Shown: positions 1 through 9,919, numbered from the stretch's first letter. The stretch is DNA of 64,000 nucleotides from Pseudobutyrivibrio sp. UBA3626 (GCA_002373675.1 DFLF01000009.1:62001-126000); one strand, 5' to 3'. The notes: generated from the letters alone by a model not told the origin. Numbers and translations are program-made.

Positions 1-3000
1 AAATGTGTATTTACCATTTTCATCTGTATATCCTACATCTACTGTCTCACTCTCTTTCCCTTCAATAGCATCTGCTTCTGACTCGAATATACCGTATTTT
101 GCTCCCTTAACCTTAATAGATGAAGAAAGGGCATCTGTCTTAGTCATTGTAAGGAAAGAACGAATTGTACCATAACCATAGCTAATATTCTTACCTACAA
201 CCGTACCTGCAACATCCTTAGACTTATCATCAACTTTCATACTAAGTTCATTACTATATGTATTAACTCCACCAGACATGGATGTTGTGTATTGTAATCT
301 AAATGAAGAATTAGCATATTCTGAAGAATTAGGAAGACTTACTGTAAGTATAGTTTTACCATCTCTTTTCTTTTCTGCCGTAAATGAGTAAGAAGATAAA
401 CTAATAGCCTCTCCTCTTCCTGTAATTGTTGTTCCATTATCTCCGTGCTTTGCAAGATATAATTTGACAGTGCTCTTATCTAAAGTTAAACCACTAGGAA
501 TTGTATCTACTATAATAGGGTTAGCTCCTAGAGGCGCTCCCATGCTATTAACATCCACAATCCAATCTATATCTGCTGTGTAATTGTTGTCTGACTTCTC
601 CTGAGCGCCATTCTTTATAGCAACCTTATTAGAAGCAACTTGTGATCCTGCAAGACCTTTCACAGAACCTGTTATACCATCAGTGTCTAATTCATAAGAT
701 TTGACATTTGCTTCATTAACCGCATATACAGCTTTCTCTGAAAGTTCCCCTCCAAGCTTAAGCTTTCCTTTGCCTTGTTCAGTAAGATCTAAGACAATTG
801 TAACTGTATCACTTGTATTTAATGAAGGATATCTTACATTTACAGTTTTTGAGCCATAATCAATTAATACATCATCACTTTTTTCAGATGTAACCTTTAC
901 TATCTCGTAATCACCATCATCAAGTTTGTTATCTGTATCCTTTGATATAATATTACCTTTAGAATCAACATTTTCAGCATCTGTATATCTGAATACCCCA
1001 GAGAGATTATCTCGTAGTAACACATGGTTTAAAGGAAGCCCCTTATTATTAATCTTAATCTTGAATGTAAATAACGCACTTTTATTATCATCATCATATG
1101 ATGTTGCTACACTTTTTACTACCATTGAATTCTGAAGTGTCTGCTTAGCACTAGACTGGGCAGCATTGAAAGAACCTGTTGATGTATTAAGAGTAAGATC
1201 AGCCTTGGCTTCATATACATGCTTATTATCATCACAAAAATACGAATCAGCTCTTGTATCAAACACCACATATACATTGTTAAGATCAATAGAATCTTCA
1301 TAATTAACAGTAAGAACATTTCCATTAACAGCCCCACTGTATCCTGTAATTATTAACTCATCACTACGCTTATCATATACCTTGAGAGATGATGCATCAT
1401 TACCAGTAAAAGATTGACCTTCCATTATTGTAAGAGTCATTACACCGCCAGTGTAATCATTCGCTTCCATCTTAGTAGATGGAGTAACCTTCCAATTAAG
1501 AATTCCTGTTGATGAAGCATCGGATTCTGATGTACTTTCAATCTTAATATGAGAATTATAGAAATTCATATTAACATCTGGAGATCCATACTCAATAGAT
1601 GAGCCACCGCCTTTGCCACTTCCAGTAGGGTATTTGACATCTACATGCGCAGTATTTTCTACTGTTGCATCCCCTTTATAGAATTTGTTAGATACGGTAG
1701 TTCTAAAAGAGATATCATATTCATGATTGAATTTATCCATGTTCACTTTGATGGTCTGCCTGCCATCATCTTCTACTATCTCGTAAGATACATTTACAGA
1801 ACCCACTTTGCCTGATTTTGAGGAAGAAGTAAGAGTACATGTACCACCATTTTTCTCTTTATCAATAATTGATATTCCATAATTCTCATCAACAATCAGA
1901 CCCTTGGATAAAGGATCAACTATTGTAGCACCGTATACATTGGCGTGGTTACTATTAATATCAAGATTCCACTCAATTGTATTACCGTCTATTACAGTAC
2001 CTGCTTTGCCAAGAGATGTTCCCTTAATTTTTGCAGAATCAGAAGATATAAGTGCATCACTTTCGTCGTGACCATATGCAATATATGATGCCGTGTTCTC
2101 TAATTCAACCTCATGATTAACACCATTTAATTGATTAATAACACTATCCTTAGGATTAGTTATAACAGTAAGCTTTGTAGGGGCCGTTAGTGTTGAATTT
2201 GTTGGAAATGTGTAAGTATATAGATTATCATTTTCTTCATCCTTAACAAATTCGATTTCCTCATCTTCATCATCACCTAGATATGCACTCTTAAGCTCCT
2301 GCTTACCATCAAGCATTTCCTTAATAGTTGCACCTGCAAGAGATACACCTGCATCCTTATCTTCGCCAAGACTAATTGTCCATGTTACAGAGTTATCATC
2401 ATTAAGGGTAGCTTTCTTAGTAATCTTAGAAAGCTCTGTAGGTGCTTTGGGAATCTCAACGTAAGATACATCTTCGCTATTTGGATCAGAAATAGGATAT
2501 TTATTATCTTCACTTTCACCAAGCTTAGTCTTATCTATGTCAGCTGTAAAAGGAATGCTGACATTAGATATGCTAATACCCTCTTTACCTAGTAATTCTG
2601 ATTGTTGAAAGTCCATTCGAATTACATTGTCTTTAATACTATAATTACCAAGTGAGTATTCTTTTCCACTAACATTAACATTTACAGGATCGCTTGATAC
2701 ATCTTGAATCTTGAATAAATCCGGCAGCTCATATGTAAAAGAAGTACCATTAACAACCTCTTTTCTCGAATCTGATAGCGAGAACAATATTCTTCCGCTT
2801 AATTCTTTAACAGAAGTAACACTTAAGTCACTTGGCCAATTATACGTATTAGTCTCACTATTAAATTGAAGTTGGAATGATTTATTATCATCAGTAGAAA
2901 CGATAAAATTATAACCAGAATGGTCAAATAATATTTCTCTGGAATTAGATACATCTACTCCAGATGCAAAAACCATATTATCAATAAATATACCTGGAAT

Positions 3001-3087
3001 AGCACCAACCAGAAGTGCTATAAGAAGCACAATAGCAATTAGCTTGTTTTTTGTATTATGTAATATTTTCTCCTTTAAATAATTCAT
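1..3087 (-). CDS. Large secreted adhesin / pilin-like surface protein, 3' end outside the window
   Basis: The reading frame stays open from an ATG at 3087 to the window edge, giving at least 1029 residues. The N-terminus has a basic start followed by a hydrophobic segment ending near FAS (about residue 45), a clear signal peptide. The body is Ser/Thr/Asp/Asn-rich with repeated beta-sandwich-like stretches, typical of Ig-like adhesin modules in Gram-positive cell-wall proteins. At the window edge a SpaA/Cna_B-type domain begins: TKTDALSSSIKVKGAKYGIF, then the typical TDENGKYTF. A C-terminal sorting signal would lie outside the window. The sortase gene ends 17 bases upstream, so the two probably form one sortase-substrate unit. 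Role as an adhesin or pilus subunit is inferred from architecture; the ligand is unknown. Confidence 0.8.
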   Translation of the reverse strand, partial: MNYLKEKILHNTKNKLIAIVLLIALLVGAIPGIFIDNMVFASGVDVSNSREILFDHSGYNFIVSTDDNKSFQLQFNSETNTYNWPSDLSVTSVKELSGRILFSLSDSRKEVVNGTSFTYELPDLFKIQDVSSDPVNVNVSGKEYSLGNYSIKDNVIRMDFQQSELLGKEGISISNVSIPFTADIDKTKLGESEDNKYPISDPNSEDVSYVEIPKAPTELSKITKKATLNDDNSVTWTISLGEDKDAGVSLAGATIKEMLDGKQELKSAYLGDDEDEEIEFVKDEENDNLYTYTFPTNSTLTAPTKLTVITNPKDSVINQLNGVNHEVELENTASYIAYGHDESDALISSDSAKIKGTSLGKAGTVIDGNTIEWNLDINSNHANVYGATIVDPLSKGLIVDENYGISIIDKEKNGGTCTLTSSSKSGKVGSVNVSYEIVEDDGRQTIKVNMDKFNHEYDISFRTTVSNKFYKGDATVENTAHVDVKYPTGSGKGGGSSIEYGSPDVNMNFYNSHIKIESTSESDASSTGILNWKVTPSTKMEANDYTGGVMTLTIMEGQSFTGNDASSLKVYDKRSDELIITGYSGAVNGNVLTVNYEDSIDLNNVYVVFDTRADSYFCDDNKHVYEAKADLTLNTSTGSFNAAQSSAKQTLQNSMVVKSVATSYDDDNKSALFTFKIKINNKGLPLNHVLLRDNLSGVFRYTDAENVDSKGNIISKDTDNKLDDGDYEIVKVTSEKSDDVLIDYGSKTVNVRYPSLNTSDTVTIVLDLTEQGKGKLKLGGELSEKAVYAVNEANVKSYELDTDGITGSVKGLAGSQVASNKVAIKNGAQEKSDNNYTADIDWIVDVNSMGAPLGANPIIVDTIPSGLTLDKSTVKLYLAKHGDNGTTITGRGEAISLSSYSFTAEKKRDGKTILTVSLPNSSEYANSSFRLQYTTSMSGGVNTYSNELSMKVDDKSKDVAGTVVGKNISYGYGTIRSFLTMTKTDALSSSIKVKGAKYGIFESEADAIEGKESETVDVGYTDENGKYTF

Positions 3088-3104
3088 CTCTTAATCCTTA
3101 TCCC

Positions 3105-3888
3105 CTAAATAAAATCAACAAGAACAGCCTCTAATAGAAATCTCTCTGTATCGTCCTTCTCGCAAGTTGATAAAACAAGTATCTTTGAATCAGCATTTAC
3201 ATTATAAGAATAATTCTTATTAACAGCATTACTCATACTATCTGAATAAAATGCCAATATATCACTTTCATTCTTAAAGCCATTATAGTAACTTACAATA
3301 TAACTATCATCATGTGTAAGTGCCGCAAATACCTTGTAATGCTTAACTTCTCCTTTTGTATATATATATGTCCTGATGTGAGTCAAAATACTCTGTATCC
3401 TTGTATCTTTGCAGCTCTCCAAACATTGAACCGTTTCTCATATTATGTCCATAAAGAATAGTAACTCTATCTGAATAATCCTTCTTATTAACACTATGAG
3501 AATAAATTACCCCGGGATATCCTAACGTCTTATCTAAATTATGGTTAAGATAATACTCATCATCCCCATCTTCTCTTTGCAATACAGGATAACTAATAGA
3601 AGAACCGGGTATATCAATCCAGGAATAAATATCAGAATTAATCTTAGACAGATAAGAAAAGTCAATTAAAAGCCTCTTATTCTGAGAGTCATTATCAATA
3701 TATTCCATCTGACTTAAGATATCTTCATATCTATTATTCTCATATAACCTGTGACCGATGATTATGCCTACAACTACAAGAAAAATGGCAATAATTATAA
3801 CTGGGATTAGCTTTTTTCTCTTCAATTTTTTGTACTCATTTAACCTAATTTTGCGCAAAACAATAGCACCTACCGTATATTCATACAA
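3105..3888 (-). pseudogene. Class B sortase, split by a 2-base frameshift in a TA repeat
   Basis: Two overlapping frames together make one class B sortase. The first (start 3888) has an N-terminal membrane anchor, then WIDIPGSSISYPVLQ, the LNHN segment and the catalytic His in YGHNMRNGSMFGE, and stops soon after DIYIY. The second frame resumes with TKGEVKHYKVFAAL and carries the catalytic Cys in LSTCE and the Arg in ERFLLEA. The break lies at a (TA)5 tract at 3359-3368; one extra TA unit would join the frames as DIYIYTKGEVKH. The gene may be a recent pseudogene, a slippage-prone phase-variable gene, or an assembly error. It precedes the adhesin gene, its likely substrate. Sortase identity is clear; functional state is not. 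Confidence 0.8.
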
Positions 3889-3977
3889 TAAATGCTACTG
3901 CAATCAACAAAGTTATTATACTATCGGAAACTAATTTTTTCAATATAGTTTTTATAATTTTTTATTTATTATTTTAT

Positions 3978-5360
3978 TCAGTCTAACGCATTCAAAAATT
4001 CATCGTATTTGGAAATTGCTTGTTCCATTGAAGTCTTAGAACAGGCACCATGTGTCAATCTCTTGTTAACACAAGTCTCCATTGAGATTGCGTCATAGAT
4101 ATCTTCTTCAAATGCCGGGCAAATGTTCTTAAGTTCTTCAAGAGACATATCATCAATAGCAATCCCCTTGTCAATGCAATAAAGAACAATTTGACCAATA
4201 ATTCCATGAGCATCTCTAAATGCCACTCCATGATTAACAAGATAATCAGCAGCATCTGTGGCATTAGTAAATCCATTATTAGCGCTTCTATACATATTTT
4301 CTTTATTAAAACTCATTGTATCAAGCATTCCGGAAAAAAGCTGGATGCATCCATTGGTTGTACGCATTGCATCAAATGCCAATTCCTTATCTTCCTGCAT
4401 ATCCTTATTATAAGCAAGGGGAATACCCTTCATTGTTGTAAGAAGCGACATTAATGCGCCATATACCCTTCCTGTCTTGCCCCTGACAAGCTCAGCAATA
4501 TCAGGATTCTTCTTCTGTGGCATAATAGAACTGCCTGTCGAATAGGAATCGTCTATCTCAACAAATCTATACTCATTAGAATTCCAGATAATTACTTCCT
4601 CTGAAAATCTAGATAAATGCATCATTATCGTAGATAGCGCTGATAAGTATTCAATTAAGTAATCTCTATCGCTAACACCATCCATAGAATTATCACATGG
4701 TCCATAGAACCCCAGCTCTTTTGCGGTAAATTCTCTATCAAGTGGATATGTTGTTCCTGCAAGGGCTCCAGAGCCTAGCGGACAGAAATTCATACGCTCT
4801 CTTATATCATTGAGACGAAGAACATCACGCTTAAACATCTCGAAATATGCTCCCATATGATGAGCAAGAGTTATTGGTTGAGCCTTCTGTAGATGAGTAA
4901 ATCCCGGCATAATCGTAGTAGTATTCTCTTTCATAATGCGAAGAATAACATTTAACAGATTAACAAGCTGACTCTTAGTATATTCAACCTGACTTCTAGT
5001 ATAAAGTCTCATATCAAGAGCTACCTGATCATTACGGCTTCGTCCTGTATGAAGCTTCTTACCTGGCTCACCAACTCTATCAATCAGATTAGCCTCTACG
5101 AATGAATGAATATCCTCATATTCAGCGGTAATCTCAAGCTTACCTGCTTCTACATCCTTCTCAATAGAATCTAAGCCTTCTAGTATTGCTTTCTCATCAT
5201 CCTTTGTTATAATCCCCTGCTTAGAAAGCATCTTGACATGCGCCCTTGAGCCTTCCAAATCCTCCTTAAAGAAGGTTTTGTCAAATGTAATAGACGCATT
5301 AAATTCATATACCAAATCATCAGTTTTCTTCTGGAATCTTCCACCCCATAATTGAGCCAT
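3978..5360 (-). CDS. argH: Argininosuccinate lyase
   Basis: Cytoplasmic lyase that splits argininosuccinate into arginine and fumarate, the last step of arginine synthesis. The 460-residue length is normal for the family. The N-terminus MAQLWGGRF is typical, HTGRSRNDQVALD is present, and the fumarase/aspartase signature is seen as GSSIMPQKKNPD. An AAGGAG site lies a few bases before the ATG. argG and other arginine genes are not in the window, so it seems to be transcribed alone. Its upstream region is the 326-bp fold-back element, so its promoter must lie in or next to that element. Confidence 0.97.
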   Translation of the reverse strand: MAQLWGGRFQKKTDDLVYEFNASITFDKTFFKEDLEGSRAHVKMLSKQGIITKDDEKAILEGLDSIEKDVEAGKLEITAEYEDIHSFVEANLIDRVGEPGKKLHTGRSRNDQVALDMRLYTRSQVEYTKSQLVNLLNVILRIMKENTTTIMPGFTHLQKAQPITLAHHMGAYFEMFKRDVLRLNDIRERMNFCPLGSGALAGTTYPLDREFTAKELGFYGPCDNSMDGVSDRDYLIEYLSALSTIMMHLSRFSEEVIIWNSNEYRFVEIDDSYSTGSSIMPQKKNPDIAELVRGKTGRVYGALMSLLTTMKGIPLAYNKDMQEDKELAFDAMRTTNGCIQLFSGMLDTMSFNKENMYRSANNGFTNATDAADYLVNHGVAFRDAHGIIGQIVLYCIDKGIAIDDMSLEELKNICPAFEEDIYDAISMETCVNKRLTHGACSKTSMEQAISKYDEFLNALD

Positions 5361-5390
5361 AGTTTTACTCCTTATATATTAATTATTATT

Positions 5391-5716
5391 CTTAGTTAAA
5401 TATACATTTATTTATAAAGTTTTAAGTTAAGATTATTGTACATTTTTCATCTTCGTCACACATCTATAACGGTAGTTCTTCGCTAAGAATATATAAGTAA
5501 TTGATATGTACTCGTAACCAGAAGCGTGACGTGGACCGGTGCTCAATCTGGCTCAGCCAGTTCGCACCTAATCGTGCCATCCTTGGCACGATTTCCACTT
5601 GATTAATCAATTACCTATATCTTCTAAGCTCGAACTAATGTTATAGATGTATAACGAAAATAAAAAATGTAATAATCTTAGTCTAAATGGTTTAAATAAA
5701 TGTATATTTAACTAAG
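5391..5716. repeat. 326-bp fold-back element with perfect 24-bp terminal inverted repeats (MITE-like or structured RNA)
   Basis: The two ends (5391-5414 and 5693-5716) are exact reverse complements over 24 bases, beginning CTTAGTTAAATATACATTTA. The rest of each arm (to about 5512 and from about 5595) is also complementary with scattered mismatches, so the element could fold into one long hairpin. The middle is GC-richer and has two small hairpins: GGTGC(5538-5542)...GCACC(5564-5568) enclosing CTGGC-TCA-GCCAG, and ATCGTGCCA(5571-5579)/TGGCACGAT(5584-5592). There is no ORF. It occupies the gap between argH and queH and its right end contains the queH stop codon. No clear target-site duplication was seen. 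A miniature inverted-repeat element is the simplest reading; a structured RNA is possible. Confidence 0.7.
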
Positions 5717-6341
5717 TAGAATGCCTCTCCTTATAAGAGAAGACGCAGCCACAATAGTCTTGTCTGTACATATTGTATTCTTTACTAATCTCTGTGGAAC
5801 GAAGGAATCCACCTTTCTTCTTGAAATCTGAATATAGATAGTTGATGCCATACTCTTTTGCTATATTCTCACCAAGGGTGTTAAGAAGATTAGCATCCTT
5901 GTGAGGACTTATTGAAAGCGTAGTTGTAAAGAAATCAAAGCCCTCTAAAGCAGCAAGCTTTGCACTTTCTGTAAGTCTAAGCTTAAAACACTCTGTACAC
6001 CTTTTCCCTCTTTCTGGTTCATTCTCAAGACCTTTTGTTACTTCATAGAATCTGTCACTTTCGTATTCTCCTGCAACAAAATGAATAGGATTAACATCAG
6101 GATTGTTCGTCATAAACTCAGTAATGAATCTACTTTGTTCTTCCATACGGTATTCAAATTCTTCAGGAGGGTAAATATTGGGATTGTAATAATAAATAGT
6201 AATCTCAAAGTATTTGGAAAGATATTCTAAGACATATGTGCTACAAGGTGCACAACAGCTGTGTAGCAACAAAGTTGGCACACAGCTGTCATTGATTTCT
6301 TCTATTATTCTATCAAGTTCAAGTTGGTAATTCTTATTCAT
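5712..6341 (-). CDS. queH: Epoxyqueuosine reductase QueH
   Basis: QueH (formerly DUF208) reduces epoxyqueuosine to queuosine in tRNA, the last step of Q synthesis, and replaces QueG in many Firmicutes. The protein has 209 residues, normal for the family. Metal/cluster cysteines are visible in HSCCAPCST near residue 28, RCTECFKLR near residue 98, and YCGC close to the C-terminus. The stop codon lies inside the end of the fold-back element. The gene starts 3 bases after the stop of the upstream small membrane-protein gene, so they are probably co-transcribed. tgt, the other Q-pathway enzyme seen here, is about 47 kb away. Confidence 0.93.
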   Translation of the reverse strand: MNKNYQLELDRIIEEINDSCVPTLLLHSCCAPCSTYVLEYLSKYFEITIYYYNPNIYPPEEFEYRMEEQSRFITEFMTNNPDVNPIHFVAGEYESDRFYEVTKGLENEPERGKRCTECFKLRLTESAKLAALEGFDFFTTTLSISPHKDANLLNTLGENIAKEYGINYLYSDFKKKGGFLRSTEISKEYNMYRQDYCGCVFSYKERHST

Positions 6342-6344
6342 GTA

Positions 6345-6758
6345 TTACTTAAGAGTTCTTCTTCTAACCCACATTACAACTAAAGTAAATGCATATACAA
6401 TTGACATAAAGATCATAAATCCCAATCTATCAAATGCATATCCAAGAGCAATCTGAACTGCAATAATGATTAATTGAATCCAACCATATCTAAGGGCAGC
6501 AATTCTACAAAGAAGCGCACCCATAACTGCTTCAAGAACAACTATTGTACATAGTGGAACAATTGGCACATGAAGATATTGATAATTTACAATAATAATT
6601 GCAAACATAACAACAATATATAATATCTGTAATAGTCCATTTATGTAAGGGAAATAACTTCTCTGCTGAAGATGCTCTTCTACTTTTGCAACAGCAACTT
6701 CCTGCTTAGTTGTCTTTTTCTTGTCTATTTTACTTTTCTTACCATATTTGTTAGCCAT
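6345..6758 (-). CDS. Small integral membrane protein, unrecognised
   Basis: The chosen start is the ATG at 6758 (MANKYGKKSK), preceded by AAGGAG with correct spacing; an upstream in-frame ATG at 6857 lacks such a site. The resulting 137-residue protein has a strongly basic N-terminal tail of about 25 residues, then about four hydrophobic segments (LLQILYIVVMFAIIIV, VPLCTIVVLEAVMGALL, IQLIIIAVQIALGYA, FMIFMSIVYAFTLVVMWV) and a basic end. I do not recognise the family. It sits directly upstream of queH with a 3-base gap. Confidence 0.75.
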   Translation of the reverse strand: MANKYGKKSKIDKKKTTKQEVAVAKVEEHLQQRSYFPYINGLLQILYIVVMFAIIIVNYQYLHVPIVPLCTIVVLEAVMGALLCRIAALRYGWIQLIIIAVQIALGYAFDRLGFMIFMSIVYAFTLVVMWVRRRTLK

Positions 6759-6899
6759 ATCTATCTCCTTATTATAGAAAGACAATATTCTCATATACCA
6801 AACTATTATATCAATAATGTCAATTATATACAAGTTATGTAACCCTAAATTCACCAATTGTTTAAAATTGTGTACAAGTAATCATATAACTCTTAGCAT

Positions 6900-7523
6900 T
6901 TATCCCGACACCTTCTCAAAGTCTGATGCAGGATGCTTACATATTGGGCAAATATAATCTTCTGGCAATTCTTCACCCACATACTCGTATCCACATATCT
7001 TACAACGCCATACAGTTTTGCCATCTTCTGTCTTGCCAACCTTCTCAGGCTTTGGCTTAATATTAGACATATAATAGGTATAGGTTGCAGATGCTGCTTC
7101 ATCTAATACTTCCATGTCCACAATCTCGCCAATAAACATTGTATGGCTTCCAATATCTTCAGTCTTAGTTACTTTGACAGAGATATAGGCATTAGTTCCT
7201 TCTGTAATGTAAAATAAACCGTTAGAACTTCTATCACATTTATCAAAACCTTCGAACTTATCTACCTCACGTCCTGTCTGGAATCCGAAATGTTTGAACA
7301 AATCAAAAGATGCCTTCTCACTTATAATTGACACATTAAATTCCATAGACTCCTTAATCATATCATGTGTATAATTCTGCTTATTAACGCATATACTCAT
7401 CTGATTAGGTTCTGATGCAGCCTGAATTGCTGTGTTAATAATACATCCGTTATCCTTGTCATCGACTTTTGTTGTAAGTACGAAAAGCCCATAACTTAGC
7501 TTATACATTGCTTTCTTATCCAT
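6900..7523 (-). CDS. Flavin reductase domain fused to rubredoxin
   Basis: Residues 1 to about 150 match the FMN-binding flavin reductase-like family (MYKLSYGLFVLTT, then NTAIQAASEPNQ, then GSHTMFIGEIVD). Residues about 165-205 form a rubredoxin-type iron site with two cysteine pairs, WRCKICGYEY and ICPICKHP. Such high-molecular-weight rubredoxins transfer electrons from NAD(P)H-linked flavin to partners such as flavodiiron oxygen reductases in anaerobes. The partner is not encoded nearby. The gene is divergent from the FUSC gene and appears to have its own promoter region at 7524-7663. Confidence 0.88.
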   Translation of the reverse strand: MDKKAMYKLSYGLFVLTTKVDDKDNGCIINTAIQAASEPNQMSICVNKQNYTHDMIKESMEFNVSIISEKASFDLFKHFGFQTGREVDKFEGFDKCDRSSNGLFYITEGTNAYISVKVTKTEDIGSHTMFIGEIVDMEVLDEAASATYTYYMSNIKPKPEKVGKTEDGKTVWRCKICGYEYVGEELPEDYICPICKHPASDFEKVSG

Positions 7524-7663
7524 AGAAGCCCCCTTTCAGAATCTACATTCCTAACACTCTAATTATACTATTGATATAACATAAATTCCATGATTTCTAT
7601 TCCATTTTCGAAAAAATTTATCTATAATGATAATACACATTTATCATAGTAAGGGTAAGTGAC

Positions 7664-8986
7664 ATGGGTGAAAAGAAGAAAGTCGAGAGAATCAAAAAAA
7701 CAAGTCATACATATCTGCCTCATTTAGGTCAGAGAATCATCAAGACAAGTATTGCTGTATTCCTGTGCCTTCTAATCCATTACATTATTGGATACAAAGG
7801 AATGATGCTACAGTCATGTATCTCTGCAATAATCTGCGTTCAGCCTTATATCAAGGATACGAAGGAATCATCATTTAACAGATTTATCGGCACTTTAATC
7901 GGTGGTGTGTGGGGACTTGTTTTTCTCCTTCTTTTACAGCAATTTATGTATGTTGCCACTCATGAGGTTCTAATATATTTCTTTATGTCAATAGGCGTTC
8001 TTATAGTTATATATTCTACTGTTGCAATAAGGCTTCGTGATGCTGCCGGACTTGCCGCCATTACATTTCTATGTATAGCAATTGGATATGACTCAGAAGA
8101 TACGCCCATAATCACAACCCTGTCTCGTCTATTCGATACAATAATCGGTATTGTTGTCGCTCTTTTTGTAAATGTTATTACTTTGCCAAAGGTTAAAGAA
8201 GAAGGTAAGATTTTCTTTGTTCGCTTAAATGATCTGGTTGTTGACAGATTATCCGAGATAAGTTCAGGTACTCTTATTGCGCTTAACCGTCTATATTCAG
8301 ATGGCGCCAAGATTAGTCTGGTTAGTCCCTGGGCTCCTGCACATATCATGACTCAGATTGAGGATTTACACATAACAACTCCATCTATTATTATGGATGG
8401 GGCAGCACTTTATGATATTGATAAGCGAAAATATATTAAGATTGATATGATAGACTATGAAGATGCCAACTTCCTGTGTCATACCTTGAAGGATATGAAC
8501 CTTGGATATTGCGTCTATGCTGTCAGGAATAATACTACCCTAATCTATCGACAAGGCAATCTTAATGAAGCAGAACAGAAAGAATATGACAAGCTAGGTC
8601 AGTCAGACCTTAGAAATTACATAGACGGTTTCTATACAAAGGACGATAAGATATGTTGCGTACGAACTATTGATATCGACTCAAGAATTGAAGAATTAGA
8701 GATGGAACTTAGATGGTCACTCCCTTCTGAAACTTACAGACTTGAAGTAAGAAAACAGCCATTCCTTCCAGGATACAGTGGACTTTATATCTATTCTTCC
8801 GATTCATCTGTAGAGAAGATGAAAGATTACTTATGCAATTCCTACTATAAGGATATGGACGCTCCCCTAGAGCGAGTAGATTTGATTCCCATAAGGGAAG
8901 ACTACAACCCTGCCAAGGACTCTGTACATCTTATACACAGATTAAGACATCTGTATGAGAGGGTTGGGATTAAGAAGAAAGAGTGA
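7664..8986 (+). CDS. FUSC/aromatic acid exporter-family membrane protein
   Basis: One of the few plus-strand genes. The first 170 residues contain several membrane segments with the ArAE/FUSC pattern (QSCISAIICVQPYIKDTKE, FIGTLIGGVWGLVFLLLL, LAAITFLCIAIGYDSED, FDTIIGIVVALFVN). The remaining 270 residues are soluble, a cytoplasmic domain found in Firmicute members of this family. Substrate is unknown; relatives are proposed to export aromatic acids or other small organics. It ends just before a strong bidirectional terminator. Confidence 0.8.
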   Translation: MGEKKKVERIKKTSHTYLPHLGQRIIKTSIAVFLCLLIHYIIGYKGMMLQSCISAIICVQPYIKDTKESSFNRFIGTLIGGVWGLVFLLLLQQFMYVATHEVLIYFFMSIGVLIVIYSTVAIRLRDAAGLAAITFLCIAIGYDSEDTPIITTLSRLFDTIIGIVVALFVNVITLPKVKEEGKIFFVRLNDLVVDRLSEISSGTLIALNRLYSDGAKISLVSPWAPAHIMTQIEDLHITTPSIIMDGAALYDIDKRKYIKIDMIDYEDANFLCHTLKDMNLGYCVYAVRNNTTLIYRQGNLNEAEQKEYDKLGQSDLRNYIDGFYTKDDKICCVRTIDIDSRIEELEMELRWSLPSETYRLEVRKQPFLPGYSGLYIYSSDSSVEKMKDYLCNSYYKDMDAPLERVDLIPIREDYNPAKDSVHLIHRLRHLYERVGIKKKE

Positions 8987-9004
8987 GTACTTATTATAAG
9001 GAGA

Positions 9005-9032
9005 TGAGGCAGGTATCTTACTACCTGCCTCA
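9005..9032. terminator. Bidirectional terminator between convergent genes
   Basis: An 11-bp perfect stem, TGAGGCAGGTA with TACCTGCCTCA around a 6-base loop, lies between the convergent FUSC gene (plus) and the transposase-family gene (minus). Confidence 0.8.
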
Positions 9033-9040
9033 TAACTTAA

Positions 9041-9919
9041 TTAGAGCATCTTCAAATAAGTATCATACTCACTCTCTGGGATACCGACTGATTTCATTGC
9101 TTTCTCAGCGGACCACTTTTCATTCTTAATGAGCTCTCGGATTGTTTCAGCTTTTCCTTTGAGCTTTCCGCTAGTTTCACCCTCGCGTAACCCATCTTCT
9201 CTGCCCTCTTCATAATTGAGCTTCATTCTTCTCTCAAATGTATAATCTACTTTAGTCACTTCTAACACCTCCGATCTTCTGGATGTGAAAAAACCTTTTA
9301 AATAATTATTCTCAATACAGTAATCAATTGCTTTACTTATATCTTCTTCTAGTTCAGCTTCTGTCCTGCCTTTATGATATTCTCTTACCTTATCAACGAA
9401 TACCATATAATCAGCAAGCCACCTGCACCGCTCCAAAAGTTTCTTATTCTTACCTGCATTTATATTATACACCTTGCAGAGAAGTTCTAACATACTTTTT
9501 TCATCATCTTTGTTAATAAAGCAATCAGACAGCTTCATCTCGCTGTATTCCGGCTGTGGTTCTGTGCCGTTATAGAATACTATAAACTTCGGCGTTGGCA
9601 GGGACACCAATCTACGACTGAAGATATCTCTATTCATATACTTCTCCTGCACTAAAGTTGCAAAATATACAAGGCTTCTTAGTGGCATGTTAGGGCAGTA
9701 CGTTGATTGGTGTTCATATATTGATAGTACATTATCAAATATAAATGATGCATCGTTTTGAATAGACAGTTCGAATCCTCCCTCAATCGTATTAATCTCT
9801 ACCAGAGTAGGATCGTCATAATTCGAATTATTAACTGCGTTATACAGCTCCAATGCCCTCCCTTGATCCTCTAGTAGCATTGCAAATACATTACTCTTAT
9901 AATTTCTCTTGTTGGCCAT
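9041..9919 (-). CDS. Rpn/PD-(D/E)XK nuclease-family transposase-like protein
   Basis: The 292-residue protein matches the Rpn / 'PD-(D/E)XK nuclease family transposase' group common in Lachnospiraceae: an N-terminal KSNVFAMLL-type start, ELSIQNDASFIF, then YEHQSTYCPNMPLRSLVYFA and KFIVFYNGT. The C-terminal part is charged, with a Gly/Glu repeat (EEGREDGLREGETSGKLKGK) as in relatives. These proteins promote recombination in E. coli (RpnA); transposition itself is not well shown. A good GAAAGGAG site precedes the ATG. It borders the left end of the CRISPR/defence island and no inverted terminal repeats were found around it. Confidence 0.85.
   Translation of the reverse strand: MANKRNYKSNVFAMLLEDQGRALELYNAVNNSNYDDPTLVEINTIEGGFELSIQNDASFIFDNVLSIYEHQSTYCPNMPLRSLVYFATLVQEKYMNRDIFSRRLVSLPTPKFIVFYNGTEPQPEYSEMKLSDCFINKDDEKSMLELLCKVYNINAGKNKKLLERCRWLADYMVFVDKVREYHKGRTEAELEEDISKAIDYCIENNYLKGFFTSRRSEVLEVTKVDYTFERRMKLNYEEGREDGLREGETSGKLKGKAETIRELIKNEKWSAEKAMKSVGIPESEYDTYLKML

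Noticed and set aside
5512..5600. tRNA or riboswitch in the GC-richer middle of the fold-back element
   Set aside because: The small hairpins do not fit a cloverleaf or known aptamer, and the whole segment is part of one long inverted repeat.
9041..9919. An insertion sequence around the transposase-like gene
   Set aside because: No terminal inverted repeats or target duplication found; Rpn-family proteins are usually not in classical IS elements.
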